This document shows positions 1 through 8,617 of a DNA stretch of 43,469 nucleotides, piece by piece. The stretch's first letter is position 1. Each line of letters starts with the position of its first letter. The notes under the pieces are model-generated. The model ran no database searches. It was not told where the DNA came from and saw only the letters and a program-made list of their open reading frames with translations. Source of the DNA: Rhizobacter sp. GTDB taxonomy: Bacteria; Pseudomonadota; Gammaproteobacteria; Burkholderiales; Burkholderiaceae_C. The translations under genes and the position numbers were made by a program. The DNA lies in NCBI RefSeq assembly GCF_018780185.1, contig NZ_JADMJX010000023.1, positions 1 through 43,469 of the forward strand, written 5' to 3'.

Positions 1-590
1 GCTACTCCAAGCTGCTGTTCGACAACGTGGTGCGGCGCATGTTGCCGACCGCCCAGTCCGGCAAGAGCGCACAGGTGGCCGGTTTTCGCTACTTCAACGT
101 CTACGGCCCACGCGAGCAGCACAAGGGCCGCATGGCTTCGGTGGCATTCCACAACTTCAACCAGTTTCGCGACACCGGCAAGGTCAAGCTCTTCGGCGCC
201 TATGGGGGTTATGCGCAGGGTGAGCAGATGCGCGACTTCATCTCGGTCGACGACGTGGTCGCCGTCAACCTCTGGTTCTTGCAGCACCCCGACAAGAGCG
301 GCCTCTTCAACCTCGGCACTGGCCGGGCGCAACCGTTCAACGACGTGGCCGTGGCCGTGGTCAACGCGTCGCGTGCCTTGAAGGGCGAGAAGCCGCTGCC
401 ACTGGCCGAGCTGGTGAAGCAAGGCCTGATCGAGTACATCGACTTCCCCCCCGCGCTGGTCGGCAAGTACCAGTGCTACACCCAGGCCGAGATGAGCGGC
501 CTGGCTGCCGCCGGCTGCGTGCATCGCTTTGCCGACGTGGCCACCGGCGTGGCGCGCTACGTCGAATGGATGGGCCAGCAGAAAACCTGA
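1..590 (+). CDS. hldD: ADP-L-glycero-D-manno-heptose 6-epimerase, C-terminal part (5' truncated by window edge)
   Basis: The open frame runs in from the window edge and begins with YSKLLFD, the end of the YxxxK catalytic motif of short-chain dehydrogenase-type epimerases. It continues with [32 protein letters not shown] and [10 protein letters not shown], which are the hallmark blocks of HldD (RfaD). The enzyme epimerises ADP-D-glycero- to ADP-L-glycero-D-manno-heptose in the cytoplasm, the last step of heptose donor synthesis for the LPS inner core. About 195 residues of a roughly 330-residue protein are present, so the NAD-binding Rossmann glycine motif lies outside the window. The comEA-like gene follows on the same strand. 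The identification is secure. Confidence 0.96.
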   Translation, partial: YSKLLFDNVVRRMLPTAQSGKSAQVAGFRYFNVYGPREQHKGRMASVAFHNFNQFRDTGKVKLFGAYGGYAQGEQMRDFISVDDVVAVNLWFLQHPDKSGLFNLGTGRAQPFNDVAVAVVNASRALKGEKPLPLAELVKQGLIEYIDFPPALVGKYQCYTQAEMSGLAAAGCVHRFADVATGVARYVEWMGQQKT

Positions 591-734
591 CTCCCGCAGA
601 TACCGCACCAAAGGAGGGCCCCTCTTCGGTGGCCTTCCTCAAGGGGGCTGGCAAGCGGCATGCGCGTCGCTAGAGTGCGTTCCGGGGTGTGGATGAGCTG
701 CACCCTACAACAACACACTCAAGGGAGTTCAATC

Positions 735-1067
735 ATGTTCAAGAAGCTGCTGTGCGTGCTCGTCATGCTGTTTGCCACCGCCACCGCCTGGGCTGCGGTC
801 GACGTCAACAAGGCCGACCAGGCCGCGCTCGAATCCGTCAAGGGCATCGGCACCAAGGTGTCGGTGCGCATCCTCGACGAGCGCAAGAAGGGCCAGTTCA
901 AGGACTGGGCTGACCTGATGGGCCGCGTGAAAGGCATCAAGGCCGGCGCCGCCACCAAGCTCTCGAAAGAAGGCCTGACGGTCAATGGCGCCAGCTTCGA
1001 CGCTGCTGCACCGGCTGCCAAGACCCCGGCCAAGAAAGAAGACAAGAAGAGCGCCGAGAAGAAGTAA
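735..1067 (+). CDS. ComEA-family helix-hairpin-helix DNA-binding protein, exported
   Basis: This is a 110-residue protein. The ATG at 735 is chosen because AAGGGA lies 8-9 nt upstream and a clean signal peptide follows (MFKKLLCVLVMLFATATAWA). The mature part starts VDVNKADQAALESVKGIGTKVSVRIL, a helix-hairpin-helix fold with the GIG turn typical of ComEA, and a second hairpin is near GRVKGIKAG. The C-terminus is a Lys/Ala/Pro-rich basic tail. ComEA proteins bind double-stranded DNA in the periplasm during natural transformation, although short solo versions such as this are common in Burkholderiales and their role in competence is not always shown. It lies downstream of hldD and ends in a strong terminator. 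Confidence 0.88.
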   Translation: MFKKLLCVLVMLFATATAWAAVDVNKADQAALESVKGIGTKVSVRILDERKKGQFKDWADLMGRVKGIKAGAATKLSKEGLTVNGASFDAAAPAAKTPAKKEDKKSAEKK

Positions 1068-1091
1068 GCCGCGCGCTTCGCATCCCCAAGA

Positions 1092-1127
1092 CGACCTGCG
1101 GGCGCCCATGCGCCGCAGGTCGTTTTT
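1092..1127 (+). terminator. Rho-independent terminator of the comEA-like gene
   Basis: CGACCTGCGG at 1092-1101 pairs perfectly with CCGCAGGTCG at 1113-1122 (10 bp, 11-nt loop), followed by TTTTT. It lies 24 nt after the comEA-like stop. The convergent patatin gene's stop codon begins at its right edge. Confidence 0.85.
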
Positions 1128-2374
1128 CATTCCAGTTCGGTGGTGTGGAAGTCGCTGTCGGGCACCGGGCCACGCCGCTCCGAGCGGCGCTCCCAGCCGA
1201 AGAAGCCCGTCACCTCGTCGCGCCGCGCCATGGTGTCAGACATGCCCAGCGCCACCAGCTCGCGCGTGTAGGCCGACTCGAACAGCAGGTAGCTGGCCAG
1301 CGCCGCGCCACGCGTGTCGGTGCCCTTGCCCGTGACACCCACTCCGCGCAGCAAGGCGCGTATCGGTGTGGGCAGGCTGTTGACATGCTTGGCGGCGATG
1401 TCGTCGAGGCGCTGCGAGGGCGCAATCACCAGCACTTCGATCGGCCGCAGGCTGGTGTTGGCCAAGGCCTCGGGCGGCAGCAGCGACAGCGTGTTGTTGA
1501 TGCGCTGCAGGCGCTCGACATCGACGGCCAGTGCATCCAGAAAGATGTTCGACAGCGCATGGCCCGCGATCTGCGCGAAGTTGGGGTACGCGCCGCTCAC
1601 CTTGCGCCGCCCCGGTGGCTCGTGCATGCGGCCTGCACCCACCACCAGGATGCGGCGTGCACCCAGGTGCACCGCGGGTGAGATGGGCGCCGACTGGCGC
1701 ATCGAGCCGTCGCCAAAAAACTCGGTGACGCCCTCGAAGTCGAGCGGCACGGCCGGGAACACAAACGGGATCGCCGCCGACGCCAGCAAATGAGGCACCG
1801 TGATGGGGGTGCGCACCGCCACCCGCTGCGAGCGGTTCCAGGGCGCGAACTCCTTCATCGCGTCGTAGAAGGTCACGTGGGTGCCCGAGCTGTAGCTCGA
1901 TGCCGTGACGGCCAGCGCCTGCAGGTGGCCCGACTCCATCACGCCGCGCAGGCGCTCGACCGACACCATGCTGCTGAGCAGCTCTTCGAGCGGCGAGTTG
2001 TCGAGCAATGAGCGCAGCCGTGCACGCCGCCAACGGGCGATCACCCAGCCGAGCGACATCATGGTGAGCCAGCGTGCGCCGGTGCGGATGACGCCGATGG
2101 TGTCGCTGCGGTACACCTGCTCGGCGTGGAAGTTTTCCCACACGTCGACCACTGACGCCACAGCAGCGTCGAAGTCGTCGCAATGGCTGGCCAAGGCCGC
2201 CGCGTTGATGGCACCGGCCGAGGTGCCGGTGATCACCGGGAAAGGGTTGCTGCGGTCCCAGGGCGCGGCGTCACGCCGTATCTTCGCTACCGCCTTCAGC
2301 ACGCCCACCTGGTAGGCGGCACGGGCGCCGCCGCCGGTGAGGATCAGCCCTGTCGTCGGAATGTTTCTCGGCAT
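1127..2374 (-). CDS. Patatin-like phospholipase family protein
   Basis: This 415-residue protein has the complete patatin signature. The oxyanion-hole loop LTGGGARAAYQVGVL is near the N-terminus, the nucleophile elbow is GTSAGA (Ser in GxSxG), and the catalytic Asp is in FFGDGS. Patatins are Ser/Asp-dyad lipid acyl hydrolases, and the substrate here is unknown. It has no clear signal peptide, so it is probably cytoplasmic or membrane-associated. I use the ATG at 2374; a GTG six bases upstream is in frame. A TACACT -10-like hexamer lies at 2382-2387 (minus strand), only 7 nt before the ATG, and no Shine-Dalgarno sequence is seen, so the transcript may be leaderless. It converges on the comEA-like gene. 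Confidence 0.9.
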   Translation of the reverse strand: MPRNIPTTGLILTGGGARAAYQVGVLKAVAKIRRDAAPWDRSNPFPVITGTSAGAINAAALASHCDDFDAAVASVVDVWENFHAEQVYRSDTIGVIRTGARWLTMMSLGWVIARWRRARLRSLLDNSPLEELLSSMVSVERLRGVMESGHLQALAVTASSYSSGTHVTFYDAMKEFAPWNRSQRVAVRTPITVPHLLASAAIPFVFPAVPLDFEGVTEFFGDGSMRQSAPISPAVHLGARRILVVGAGRMHEPPGRRKVSGAYPNFAQIAGHALSNIFLDALAVDVERLQRINNTLSLLPPEALANTSLRPIEVLVIAPSQRLDDIAAKHVNSLPTPIRALLRGVGVTGKGTDTRGAALASYLLFESAYTRELVALGMSDTMARRDEVTGFFGWERRSERRGPVPDSDFHTTELE

Positions 2375-2454
2375 GCGCACCAGTGTAGACAGCGCGCCTG
2401 TGAGCGCAGATCAGGGGCAGCCCTTGAACGTGGTGGCCGCACCACCCTCGGGCT

Positions 2455-2904
2455 TCAGCGGTCGCGCCCACCGTCGTGGTGGTAACGCCGGTTGTCGTAC
2501 CAGCGATCGTGGCGATCGTCGTGGCGCTCACGGCGCTCGTATCTGTCATGGCGATCGTGACGGTGATGCCGATGCGGGTGGTAGTGGCGCTGGTACCAGT
2601 CTTCCCGCACGAAGTAAACCGGCTGGCCACAGGCGTGGTAGCGGCGGCAGTGCTTGCGCCAGTTGCGCGAATGACCGGGCGGCACGTGCAGGTAGATGGG
2701 CTCGGGCGCCTGCACAGCCACCGGTTGGGGCACGATGATCACCGGCTGCGGGTACATCAGGACCGGCGGCACCGGTGCGTGGCCGATGTCGATGCGGCCA
2801 TACAGGCCGGGTTGATTGACGCTGACCGACACGCCGACTTGTGGGTTGGCCGATGCAGAGCCGGCCGCGGCGGCCAGCGTGAACCATAGCAAGAGTTTCT
2901 TCAT
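2455..2904 (-). CDS. Hypothetical exported protein with His/Arg/Asp-rich C-terminal tail
   Basis: This 149-residue protein has a signal peptide (MKKLLLWFTLAAAAGSASA). A Pro-rich middle follows (repeated PQPV-type units), then a conserved-looking core containing PEPIYLHVPPGHSRNWRKHC, CGQPVYFV and YQRHYHPHRHH. The last ~45 residues are almost entirely His, Arg, Asp and Tyr with repeats such as HDRHDR. Similar short periplasmic proteins are widespread in Burkholderiales, but I know of no assigned function. The His-rich tail suggests metal or polyanion binding, which is inference. Two Cys (HC, CG) flank the core and could form a disulfide. It is monocistronic, and the dnaE stop lies 85 nt upstream of its start. 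Confidence 0.75.
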   Translation of the reverse strand: MKKLLLWFTLAAAAGSASANPQVGVSVSVNQPGLYGRIDIGHAPVPPVLMYPQPVIIVPQPVAVQAPEPIYLHVPPGHSRNWRKHCRRYHACGQPVYFVREDWYQRHYHPHRHHRHDRHDRYERRERHDDRHDRWYDNRRYHHDGGRDR

Positions 2905-2989
2905 GGGTGGGCCTCCGAAAGACGCTGTGGTACGCGATAGACCCCCCTACAACGGTCGAAGTTCGGTCCCCGCCGACTCGTCACGGTGA

Positions 2990-5900
2990 CTATTCGTAAA
3001 CCACGCGCGCCTTGCCGTGACTGCCTTCGCGCCAGCGTGCGAGTGCGTCGTCGGTGGGGAAGAAGCGCCCTTCGTCGCCCAGGTCAAGCTCACCACTCGC
3101 CGCGTCGCGCTGCAGCACCAGGCGCACGCCCAGGCCTTGTGCCACCGGGCCTTGCTCGGTGTTGATGCGCCGGCTGGGGAACTCGCGCAATACCTCGGCC
3201 ACCGGCGGCACACTGCCGTTCACTTCCACGCGCAAATACTTGCCGAAGCGGCAGCGCGCGGTGGCCAGGTCCCAGACCTGCTGGATGTTGAAGCGCATGC
3301 CACCGGAGAAGCGGTCGGGCTGCACCTTGCCAAGCGCGACGATCAGTTCGTCGTCCTTCAGCAAGTCCTTGTTGGCATTGAGCAGTTCTTCATTGACCAC
3401 CGATTCGATGTACTCGCTCTTGTCGTCGAGTTTGAAGATGGCGACACGCCCTCGCTGGCCGTTGATGACGCGCAGGTCACCCACGATGCCTGCCAGGATC
3501 TGCGGCTCGCGCGAGTCGATGAGGTCAGCGATTCGGCGCTTGGCGAACTGGCGCACTTCGCCTTCGCTCTGGTCGAACAGGTGGCCGGAGAGGTAGAAAC
3601 CGAGCGCCACTTTCTCCAGCGTCAGCCGCTCCTTGATGCTCCAGGGCTCGGCCTGGATCAGATCGGGCTCCTGGGTCGACGCCGCATGCGAGTCGCCGAA
3701 GTCGAACAAGCCGCCCTGGTCGGCGTGGGCCGCCTGGGTGTCGGCGTAGTCGAACGCCAGCGGGATGCTCGCCACCATGGTGGAACGCTCGGCGTGCAGC
3801 AGGTCGAAGGCGCCGGCCTTGATCAGCGCCTCGACCGTGCGCTTGTTGATGCGGCTGCGGTCGACCCGCGCGCAGAAGTCGAACAGGCTCTTGAACGGCC
3901 CGCCCTCGGTGCGCGCCGCGATGATGGCCTCGATGGCGCTCTGCCCCGTGCCCTTGACGGCACCCAGGCCATAACGCACGACCTTGTCGCTGACCGGTTC
4001 GAAGCGGTAGGTGCCGGTGTTGATGTTGGGCGGCTCGAAAGTCAGGCCCAGTGCCACCGCATCGTCGTGGAATATCTTGAGCTTGTCGGTGTCGTCGAGC
4101 GCGACGCTCATGTTGGCCGCAGTGAACTCGGCCAGGTAGTGCGCCTTCAGGTAGGCCGTGTGGTAGGCCAGCAAGGCGTAGGCGGCGGCGTGCGACTTGT
4201 TGAAACCGTAGCCCGCGAACTTCTCCATCAGGTCGAAGATCTCGTTGGCCAGCGGCTCGGCGATGTTGTTCTTGGCCGCGCCTTCGGCGAAGGTGGCGCG
4301 GTGGGCCACCATCTCTTCGAGCTTCTTCTTGCCCATGGCGCGGCGCAGCAGGTCGGCACCGCCGAGCGAGTAGCCGCCCAGGCGCTGCGCCACCTGCATC
4401 ACCTGCTCTTGGTAGACCATGATCCCGTAGGTCTCTTCCAGCACCTCTTTCATCAGTGGGTGCGGGTAGTCGACCTCTTCGCGGCCGTGCTTGCGCGCGC
4501 AGAAACTCGGGATCAGGTCCATTGGGCCCGGGCGGTACAACGCCACGAGCGCAATGATGTCTTCGAACACGCTCGGCTTGGCGTCGCGCAGCATGCGTTG
4601 CATGCCCGAGCTTTCAAGCTGGAACACCGCAACCGTCTTGCCTTCGCTCATCAAGCGGTAAGCCGCGCGGTCGTTGAGCGGGATGTCTTCGAGGCGGAAG
4701 TTGCGCTGGTCGGCGTGGCGCGCGCGGATGAACTCCTTCGCCATCTCCAGGATGGTGAGCGTGGCCAGGCCCAAAAAGTCGAACTTCACCAAGCCGATGG
4801 CTTCGACGTCGTCCTTGTCGAACTGGCTCACCGCCGAGTCGCTGCCCGGCTGCATGTAGAGCGGGCAGAAGTCGGTGATCTTGCCGGGTGCGATCAGCAC
4901 ACCACCGGCGTGCATGCCGATGTTGCGCACCATGCCTTCGACACGCTCGGCCAGCGCCAGCAGTTCGGCCACTTCTTCTTCGTTCTTCTCCCGCTGCTCG
5001 ATCTCGGGCGCTTCGGTGCGCGCGTAGATGAGGCCGGGATCGGGCTTGTCGCCGGGGCGCGCGAGCGTGACTGTCTTGCCGGGCGGCGCAGGCACCAGCT
5101 TGGCGATGCTGTCGACGTGGCCGTAACCCATGCCGAGCACGCGGCCCACATCGCGCAGCGCGGCCTTGGCGGCCATGGTGCCGAAGGTGGCGATCTGGCT
5201 CACGGCGTCACGGCCGTACTTGTCTTTCACATAGTCGATGACCCGGTCGCGGTTGCCTTGGCAGAAGTCGATGTCGAAGTCAGGCATCGAGACGCGGTCG
5301 GGGTTCAGGAAGCGCTCGAACAGCAGGTTGTAGCGCAGCGGGTCGAGGTCGGTGATCTTGAGCGCATAGGCCACCAGCGAGCCGGCGCCCGACCCCCGGC
5401 CGGGGCCGACCGGGCAACCGTTGTTCTTGGCCCAGTTGATGAAGTCGGCCACGATCAGGAAGTAGCCGGGGAAGCCCATCTTCAGGATGGTGTTGAGCTC
5501 GAACTCCAGGCGCTCGAGGTAGCGCGGCATCTGCTTCTCGCGCTCGGCCGCGTCGGGGTAGAGGTGGAGCATGCGCTCTTGCAACCCCTCGTGCGACGCA
5601 TGGCGGAAGTAGGCCTCGGGAGCCATGCGCTCGCCGTTGATCTCGGGCGTGGGGAAGTCGGGCAACTGCGGCTTGCCCAGCACCAGCGAGAGACTGCAGC
5701 GCTTGGCGATCTCGACCGTGTTCTGCAGCGCGCTCGGCAGGTCGGCAAACAAGGCCTCCATCTGCGCCTGGGTCTTGAAGTACTGCTCGCGTGAGAAACG
5801 TTTGACACGCCGCGGGTTGGTGAGCGTCTCGCCTTCGGCAATGCAGGTGCGCGCCTCGTGGGCTTCAAAATCTTCAGGCGTCTGGAACTGCACCGGGTGG

Positions 5901-6487
5901 GTGGCCACCACCGGCAGCTTCATCTGCGCGGCCAGAGGCACGGCGGCGCGCACGTGGGCTTCGTTGCTGGGCAGGCCGGCACGCTGCAGCTCGATGTAGA
6001 AGCGCTGCGGGAAGGTCGCCGCCAGGCGCGTGGCTACGGCCTGCGCACGCTGCGTGTCTTGCGCCATCAAGGCCTGGCCGATGGCACCGAGCTCGGCGCC
6101 CGACAGAGCGATCAGCCCTTCGTTCAAGGCCGTGAGCCACTCCCACTTGAGCCAGGCCTGGCCGCGGGCATTGGGGTCGAGCCAGCCGCGCGAGATCAGC
6201 TCGCACAGGTTGAGGTAGCCGGTCTTGCTTTGCACCAGCAGCACCAGGCGGCTGGGCTGTTTGTCGCCTTCGGTGGGCTCGAGCCACACATCGGCACCGA
6301 TGATCGGCTTGACGCCCTTTTTGCGCGCGGCGCTGTAGAACTTGACGGCACCGAAGAGGTTCGACAGATCGGTGATGGCGAGCGCCACCTGGCCGTCCGC
6401 CCGCGCAGCGCCCACCAGTTCGTCGATCCGCAAGGTGCCGTCGACAACGGAAAACTCGGTGTGGGTGCGCAGATGAATGAAAGCCAT
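2990..6487 (-). CDS. dnaE: DNA polymerase III subunit alpha
   Basis: This 1165-residue protein matches the usual DnaE length (about 1160). The N-terminal PHP domain begins MAFIHLRTHTEFSVVDG. The polymerase core includes GPGRGSGAGSLVAYAL, the catalytic aspartate motif PDFDIDFCQGNRD, and FQLESSGMQRML, YRPGPMDLIP and GYGFNKSHAAAY. The tandem helix-hairpin-helix, OB-fold and tau-binding regions follow. DnaE is the replicative polymerase of the holoenzyme. The start ATG is divergent from trhO, with 42 bp between the two start codons. It appears monocistronic. The opposite strand carries long open frames that are only shadows of this gene. Confidence 0.98.
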   Translation of the reverse strand: MAFIHLRTHTEFSVVDGTLRIDELVGAARADGQVALAITDLSNLFGAVKFYSAARKKGVKPIIGADVWLEPTEGDKQPSRLVLLVQSKTGYLNLCELISRGWLDPNARGQAWLKWEWLTALNEGLIALSGAELGAIGQALMAQDTQRAQAVATRLAATFPQRFYIELQRAGLPSNEAHVRAAVPLAAQMKLPVVATHPVQFQTPEDFEAHEARTCIAEGETLTNPRRVKRFSREQYFKTQAQMEALFADLPSALQNTVEIAKRCSLSLVLGKPQLPDFPTPEINGERMAPEAYFRHASHEGLQERMLHLYPDAAEREKQMPRYLERLEFELNTILKMGFPGYFLIVADFINWAKNNGCPVGPGRGSGAGSLVAYALKITDLDPLRYNLLFERFLNPDRVSMPDFDIDFCQGNRDRVIDYVKDKYGRDAVSQIATFGTMAAKAALRDVGRVLGMGYGHVDSIAKLVPAPPGKTVTLARPGDKPDPGLIYARTEAPEIEQREKNEEEVAELLALAERVEGMVRNIGMHAGGVLIAPGKITDFCPLYMQPGSDSAVSQFDKDDVEAIGLVKFDFLGLATLTILEMAKEFIRARHADQRNFRLEDIPLNDRAAYRLMSEGKTVAVFQLESSGMQRMLRDAKPSVFEDIIALVALYRPGPMDLIPSFCARKHGREEVDYPHPLMKEVLEETYGIMVYQEQVMQVAQRLGGYSLGGADLLRRAMGKKKLEEMVAHRATFAEGAAKNNIAEPLANEIFDLMEKFAGYGFNKSHAAAYALLAYHTAYLKAHYLAEFTAANMSVALDDTDKLKIFHDDAVALGLTFEPPNINTGTYRFEPVSDKVVRYGLGAVKGTGQSAIEAIIAARTEGGPFKSLFDFCARVDRSRINKRTVEALIKAGAFDLLHAERSTMVASIPLAFDYADTQAAHADQGGLFDFGDSHAASTQEPDLIQAEPWSIKERLTLEKVALGFYLSGHLFDQSEGEVRQFAKRRIADLIDSREPQILAGIVGDLRVINGQRGRVAIFKLDDKSEYIESVVNEELLNANKDLLKDDELIVALGKVQPDRFSGGMRFNIQQVWDLATARCRFGKYLRVEVNGSVPPVAEVLREFPSRRINTEQGPVAQGLGVRLVLQRDAASGELDLGDEGRFFPTDDALARWREGSHGKARVVYE

Positions 6488-6516
6488 GCGGGCATTTTAG
6501 GGAGGCAGCAGCTCCG

Positions 6517-6522
6517 TAAAAT
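6517..6522 (+). promoter_or_regulatory. -10 element of trhO (possible leaderless transcript)
   Basis: TAAAAT is followed by CGC and stands 7 nt before the GTG start of trhO. There is no Shine-Dalgarno sequence between it and the start codon. A good -35 is not evident. It is one of a set of TANNNTCGC elements in this window. Confidence 0.5.
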
Positions 6523-6529
6523 CGCTCCC

Positions 6530-7294
6530 GTGAAACCAATTCTGAATATCTCTGCCTACCTGTTCGTGCCCTTGACGGACACGCTTGCCCTGCGCGAGAG
6601 CATCCGCTCACAAGCCGCGGGTTTGGCCCTGAAAGGCACGGTGTTGTTGGCCGAAGAAGGCATCAACCTCTTTCTGGCCGGTGAGCCCGCCAAGCTGCGC
6701 GCTTTTGTGGACTGGCTGCATGAAGACACGCGCTTCGCGGCGCTTGGGCCCAAGGAGAGCTGGTCCGACAGCGTGCCCTTCGGCAAGCTGCTGGTGAAGG
6801 TCAAGCGCGAGATCATCCGCATGAACCACCCCACGGTGCGGCCACAGGCGGGCCGCGCGCCAGCCGTGAGCGCGAAGACGCTGGCGCGCTGGCTCGATGC
6901 CGGTCATGACGACGAAGGCCGCCCGGTGGTGACGCTCGACACGCGCAACGAGTTCGAGATCGGCCACGGCCGCTTTCACAAGGCGATCGACTGGCACATC
7001 ACCAAGTTCAGCGAGTTCCCCGCCCAAGTGCTGGCCCACAAGCATGAGCTGCGCGGCAAGCGGGTGGTGAGCTACTGCACCGGCGGCATCCGCTGCGAGA
7101 AGGCGGCGATCTTCATGGCCGAGGCCGGCATCGAGCATGTGGTGCAGCTCGACGGCGGCATCCTCAAGTACTTTGAAGAGGTCGGTGGCCAGCACTACGA
7201 CGGCGGCTGCTTCGTCTTCGACGAACGCGAGGCGCTCGACCCCTCGCTGCGCCCTCAGACTCAGGAGTTGAGGATCGCCAGCACGTCGGACTGA
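6530..7294 (+). CDS. trhO: tRNA uridine(34) hydroxylase TrhO / rhodanese-domain protein (short form)
   Basis: This 254-residue protein has an N-terminal acylphosphatase-like region (ISAYLFVPL, GTVLLAEEGINLFLAG) followed by a rhodanese domain. Its active-site loop YCTGGIRCEKAA carries the catalytic Cys, the signature of the TrhO/YceA/UPF0176 family. TrhO hydroxylates uridine-34 of certain tRNAs as a step towards 5-methoxy- or 5-carboxymethoxy-uridine. The E. coli protein is about 350 residues. This form lacks its Cys-rich C-terminal extension, as many betaproteobacterial members appear to. The start is GTG; no in-frame ATG exists between it and the dnaE start. Its last 34 nt overlap the end of the convergent DUF599 gene. 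Confidence 0.9.
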   Translation: MKPILNISAYLFVPLTDTLALRESIRSQAAGLALKGTVLLAEEGINLFLAGEPAKLRAFVDWLHEDTRFAALGPKESWSDSVPFGKLLVKVKREIIRMNHPTVRPQAGRAPAVSAKTLARWLDAGHDDEGRPVVTLDTRNEFEIGHGRFHKAIDWHITKFSEFPAQVLAHKHELRGKRVVSYCTGGIRCEKAAIFMAEAGIEHVVQLDGGILKYFEEVGGQHYDGGCFVFDEREALDPSLRPQTQELRIASTSD

Positions 7295-7980
7295 AACTCG
7301 CGCTGGTACAGGATGTAGATCACCCCGGCGGTGGCCAGCACGAAGATCAGTGGCGAGAAGAACCACCCGATGGCGGCGAACGACAGGTAGTAGGCACGCA
7401 GGCCATCGTTGAAGGTCTCGGCCGCCATCCCGACCACGCGGCCCGCCTTCTTGGCAAAGGCCTGGCGCTGCTCCTCGCCCACGGCGCCCAGGGCTTCGAG
7501 CTGCTTGGCCTCGGGCGCCGCGCCGATCAGCAAGGCGCCAAAGGTGTATTGCCGCATCGACCAGGTGAAGCGGAAGAACGCATACACAAACACCACCAGC
7601 AGCAGCACCAGCTTCAGGTCGAAGATCAGCACCGAGGTGCGCGCCGCGAACGGGATCTCGCGCACCAGGTCGCTCGCCTTGTCGCTCGCACTCAGCACGG
7701 CCAGCAGGCCACCGATGATCAGGATGGTGGTAGAGGCGAAGAACGACGGGCTGGTGGAGAGGTTTTGCACCACCACGCCGTCGAGCACGCGCACTTCGCG
7801 GTAGGTGGTCTGCAGCATCCACTCGCGGCGGATGCGGTTGGTGCTGGCGAGGATCGACGGTTTGGTCTGCGCCCGGTCACGGGCAAACCAGGCGTAGCCG
7901 CTCCAGGCCGCAAAAAAGGCTGCGAGCGCGGCCCAATCCGTCCAGGGGAGGATGCTGATGACGCGCAACACGGTGTCCAT
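7261..7980 (-). CDS. DUF599 family membrane protein
   Basis: This 239-residue protein has about four membrane segments: near the N-terminus (WAALAAFFAAWSGYAWFA), at STTILIIGGLLAVL, at LKLVLLLVVFVYAFFRF, and near the C-terminus (IGWFFSPLIFVLATAGVIYIL). The blocks RREWM, NLSTSPSFFASTTILIIGG and FTWSMRQY are characteristic of the DUF599 family, whose function is unknown. The ATG at 7980 is preferred over an in-frame GTG nine bases upstream. Its 3' end overlaps the convergent trhO gene by 34 nt. It lies 23 nt downstream of the FMN reductase stop on the same strand and may be cotranscribed with it. Confidence 0.85.
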   Translation of the reverse strand: MDTVLRVISILPWTDWAALAAFFAAWSGYAWFARDRAQTKPSILASTNRIRREWMLQTTYREVRVLDGVVVQNLSTSPSFFASTTILIIGGLLAVLSASDKASDLVREIPFAARTSVLIFDLKLVLLLVVFVYAFFRFTWSMRQYTFGALLIGAAPEAKQLEALGAVGEEQRQAFAKKAGRVVGMAAETFNDGLRAYYLSFAAIGWFFSPLIFVLATAGVIYILYQREFQSDVLAILNS

Positions 7981-8003
7981 GCCGCGCACTGTAGCAAGCT
8001 GCC

Positions 8004-8597
8004 TCAGTCGCCTCGCAAGGCGCCCGCCGTGCGCACCACGGCCTGCACCACACGCTGCACGGCTTGACGCTGTTTGTCGTCGCTCAGTTGACCGCTCGTG
8101 GCATCAAACGCCTTGTGTGCCTGGCCGAGTGCAAACTGCTCCGGCACCACCAGCATGCCGATCGCCATCTGCAAGAACTGGCGCAGGTAGTTCAGGCTGC
8201 GCAGGCCGCCCAGTGCGCCGGGCGAGGCGCTCATCACGCCTGCCACCTTGCTGGCCGTGGCCTCCAGGCCGCTGGGCAGGCCGTCGCCGCCCGGCACACG
8301 AGACAACCAGTCGAAGGCGTTGATCAGCAACGGCGGCGTGAAGCCGTTGTATTCAGGCGTGGAGATCACCACCGCATCGGTTTGCGCCATCAAGCGTCGC
8401 AGTTCGAGCGCACCCGCGGGCATGCCGGCGGCTTCGACATCAGCGTCGTAGACCGGCAGGCCCAGCTCGCGCAAGTCGATCTGCGTGACCTGCGCGCCTG
8501 CCATGCCCAGCAGGTTTGCAGCCACGCCGGCCAATTGGCGGTTGAACGACCCGGTGCGGGCGCTGCCCGACATCACCAACACACGTACTGGGTTCAT
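8004..8597 (-). CDS. NADPH-dependent FMN reductase (flavodoxin-like fold)
   Basis: This 197-residue protein starts MNPVRVLVMSGSARTGSFNR, the phosphate-binding loop of the NADPH-dependent FMN reductase family (ChrR/SsuE/ArsH relatives). It also has the conserved ISTPEYNGFTPPLLINAFDWLSR block that lines the flavin site. Such enzymes use NAD(P)H to reduce FMN or quinones. The ATG at 8597 is chosen because AGGAG lies 6 nt before it. An upstream in-frame ATG at 8618 overlaps the pirin stop as TGATG and would add seven residues. It forms an operon with the pirin gene, opposite the LysR regulator. Confidence 0.9.
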   Translation of the reverse strand: MNPVRVLVMSGSARTGSFNRQLAGVAANLLGMAGAQVTQIDLRELGLPVYDADVEAAGMPAGALELRRLMAQTDAVVISTPEYNGFTPPLLINAFDWLSRVPGGDGLPSGLEATASKVAGVMSASPGALGGLRSLNYLRQFLQMAIGMLVVPEQFALGQAHKAFDATSGQLSDDKQRQAVQRVVQAVVRTAGALRGD

Positions 8598-8617
8598 GCC
8601 GGACTCCTGCGTCGACA

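Noticed and set aside
611-640. Imperfect hairpin after hldD (AAGGAGGGCC/GGCCTTCCTC) as a terminator
   Set aside because: The stem needs a G-U pair and is followed by CAAGGGGG rather than a T-run. It may be a relic of a C/G-block element, but I cannot support it.
3017-5794. A 925-codon open frame opposite dnaE
   Set aside because: It lies wholly antisense to a secure dnaE, its composition is that of a GC-rich shadow frame (His, Val, Leu, Gln, Arg), and no domain is recognisable.
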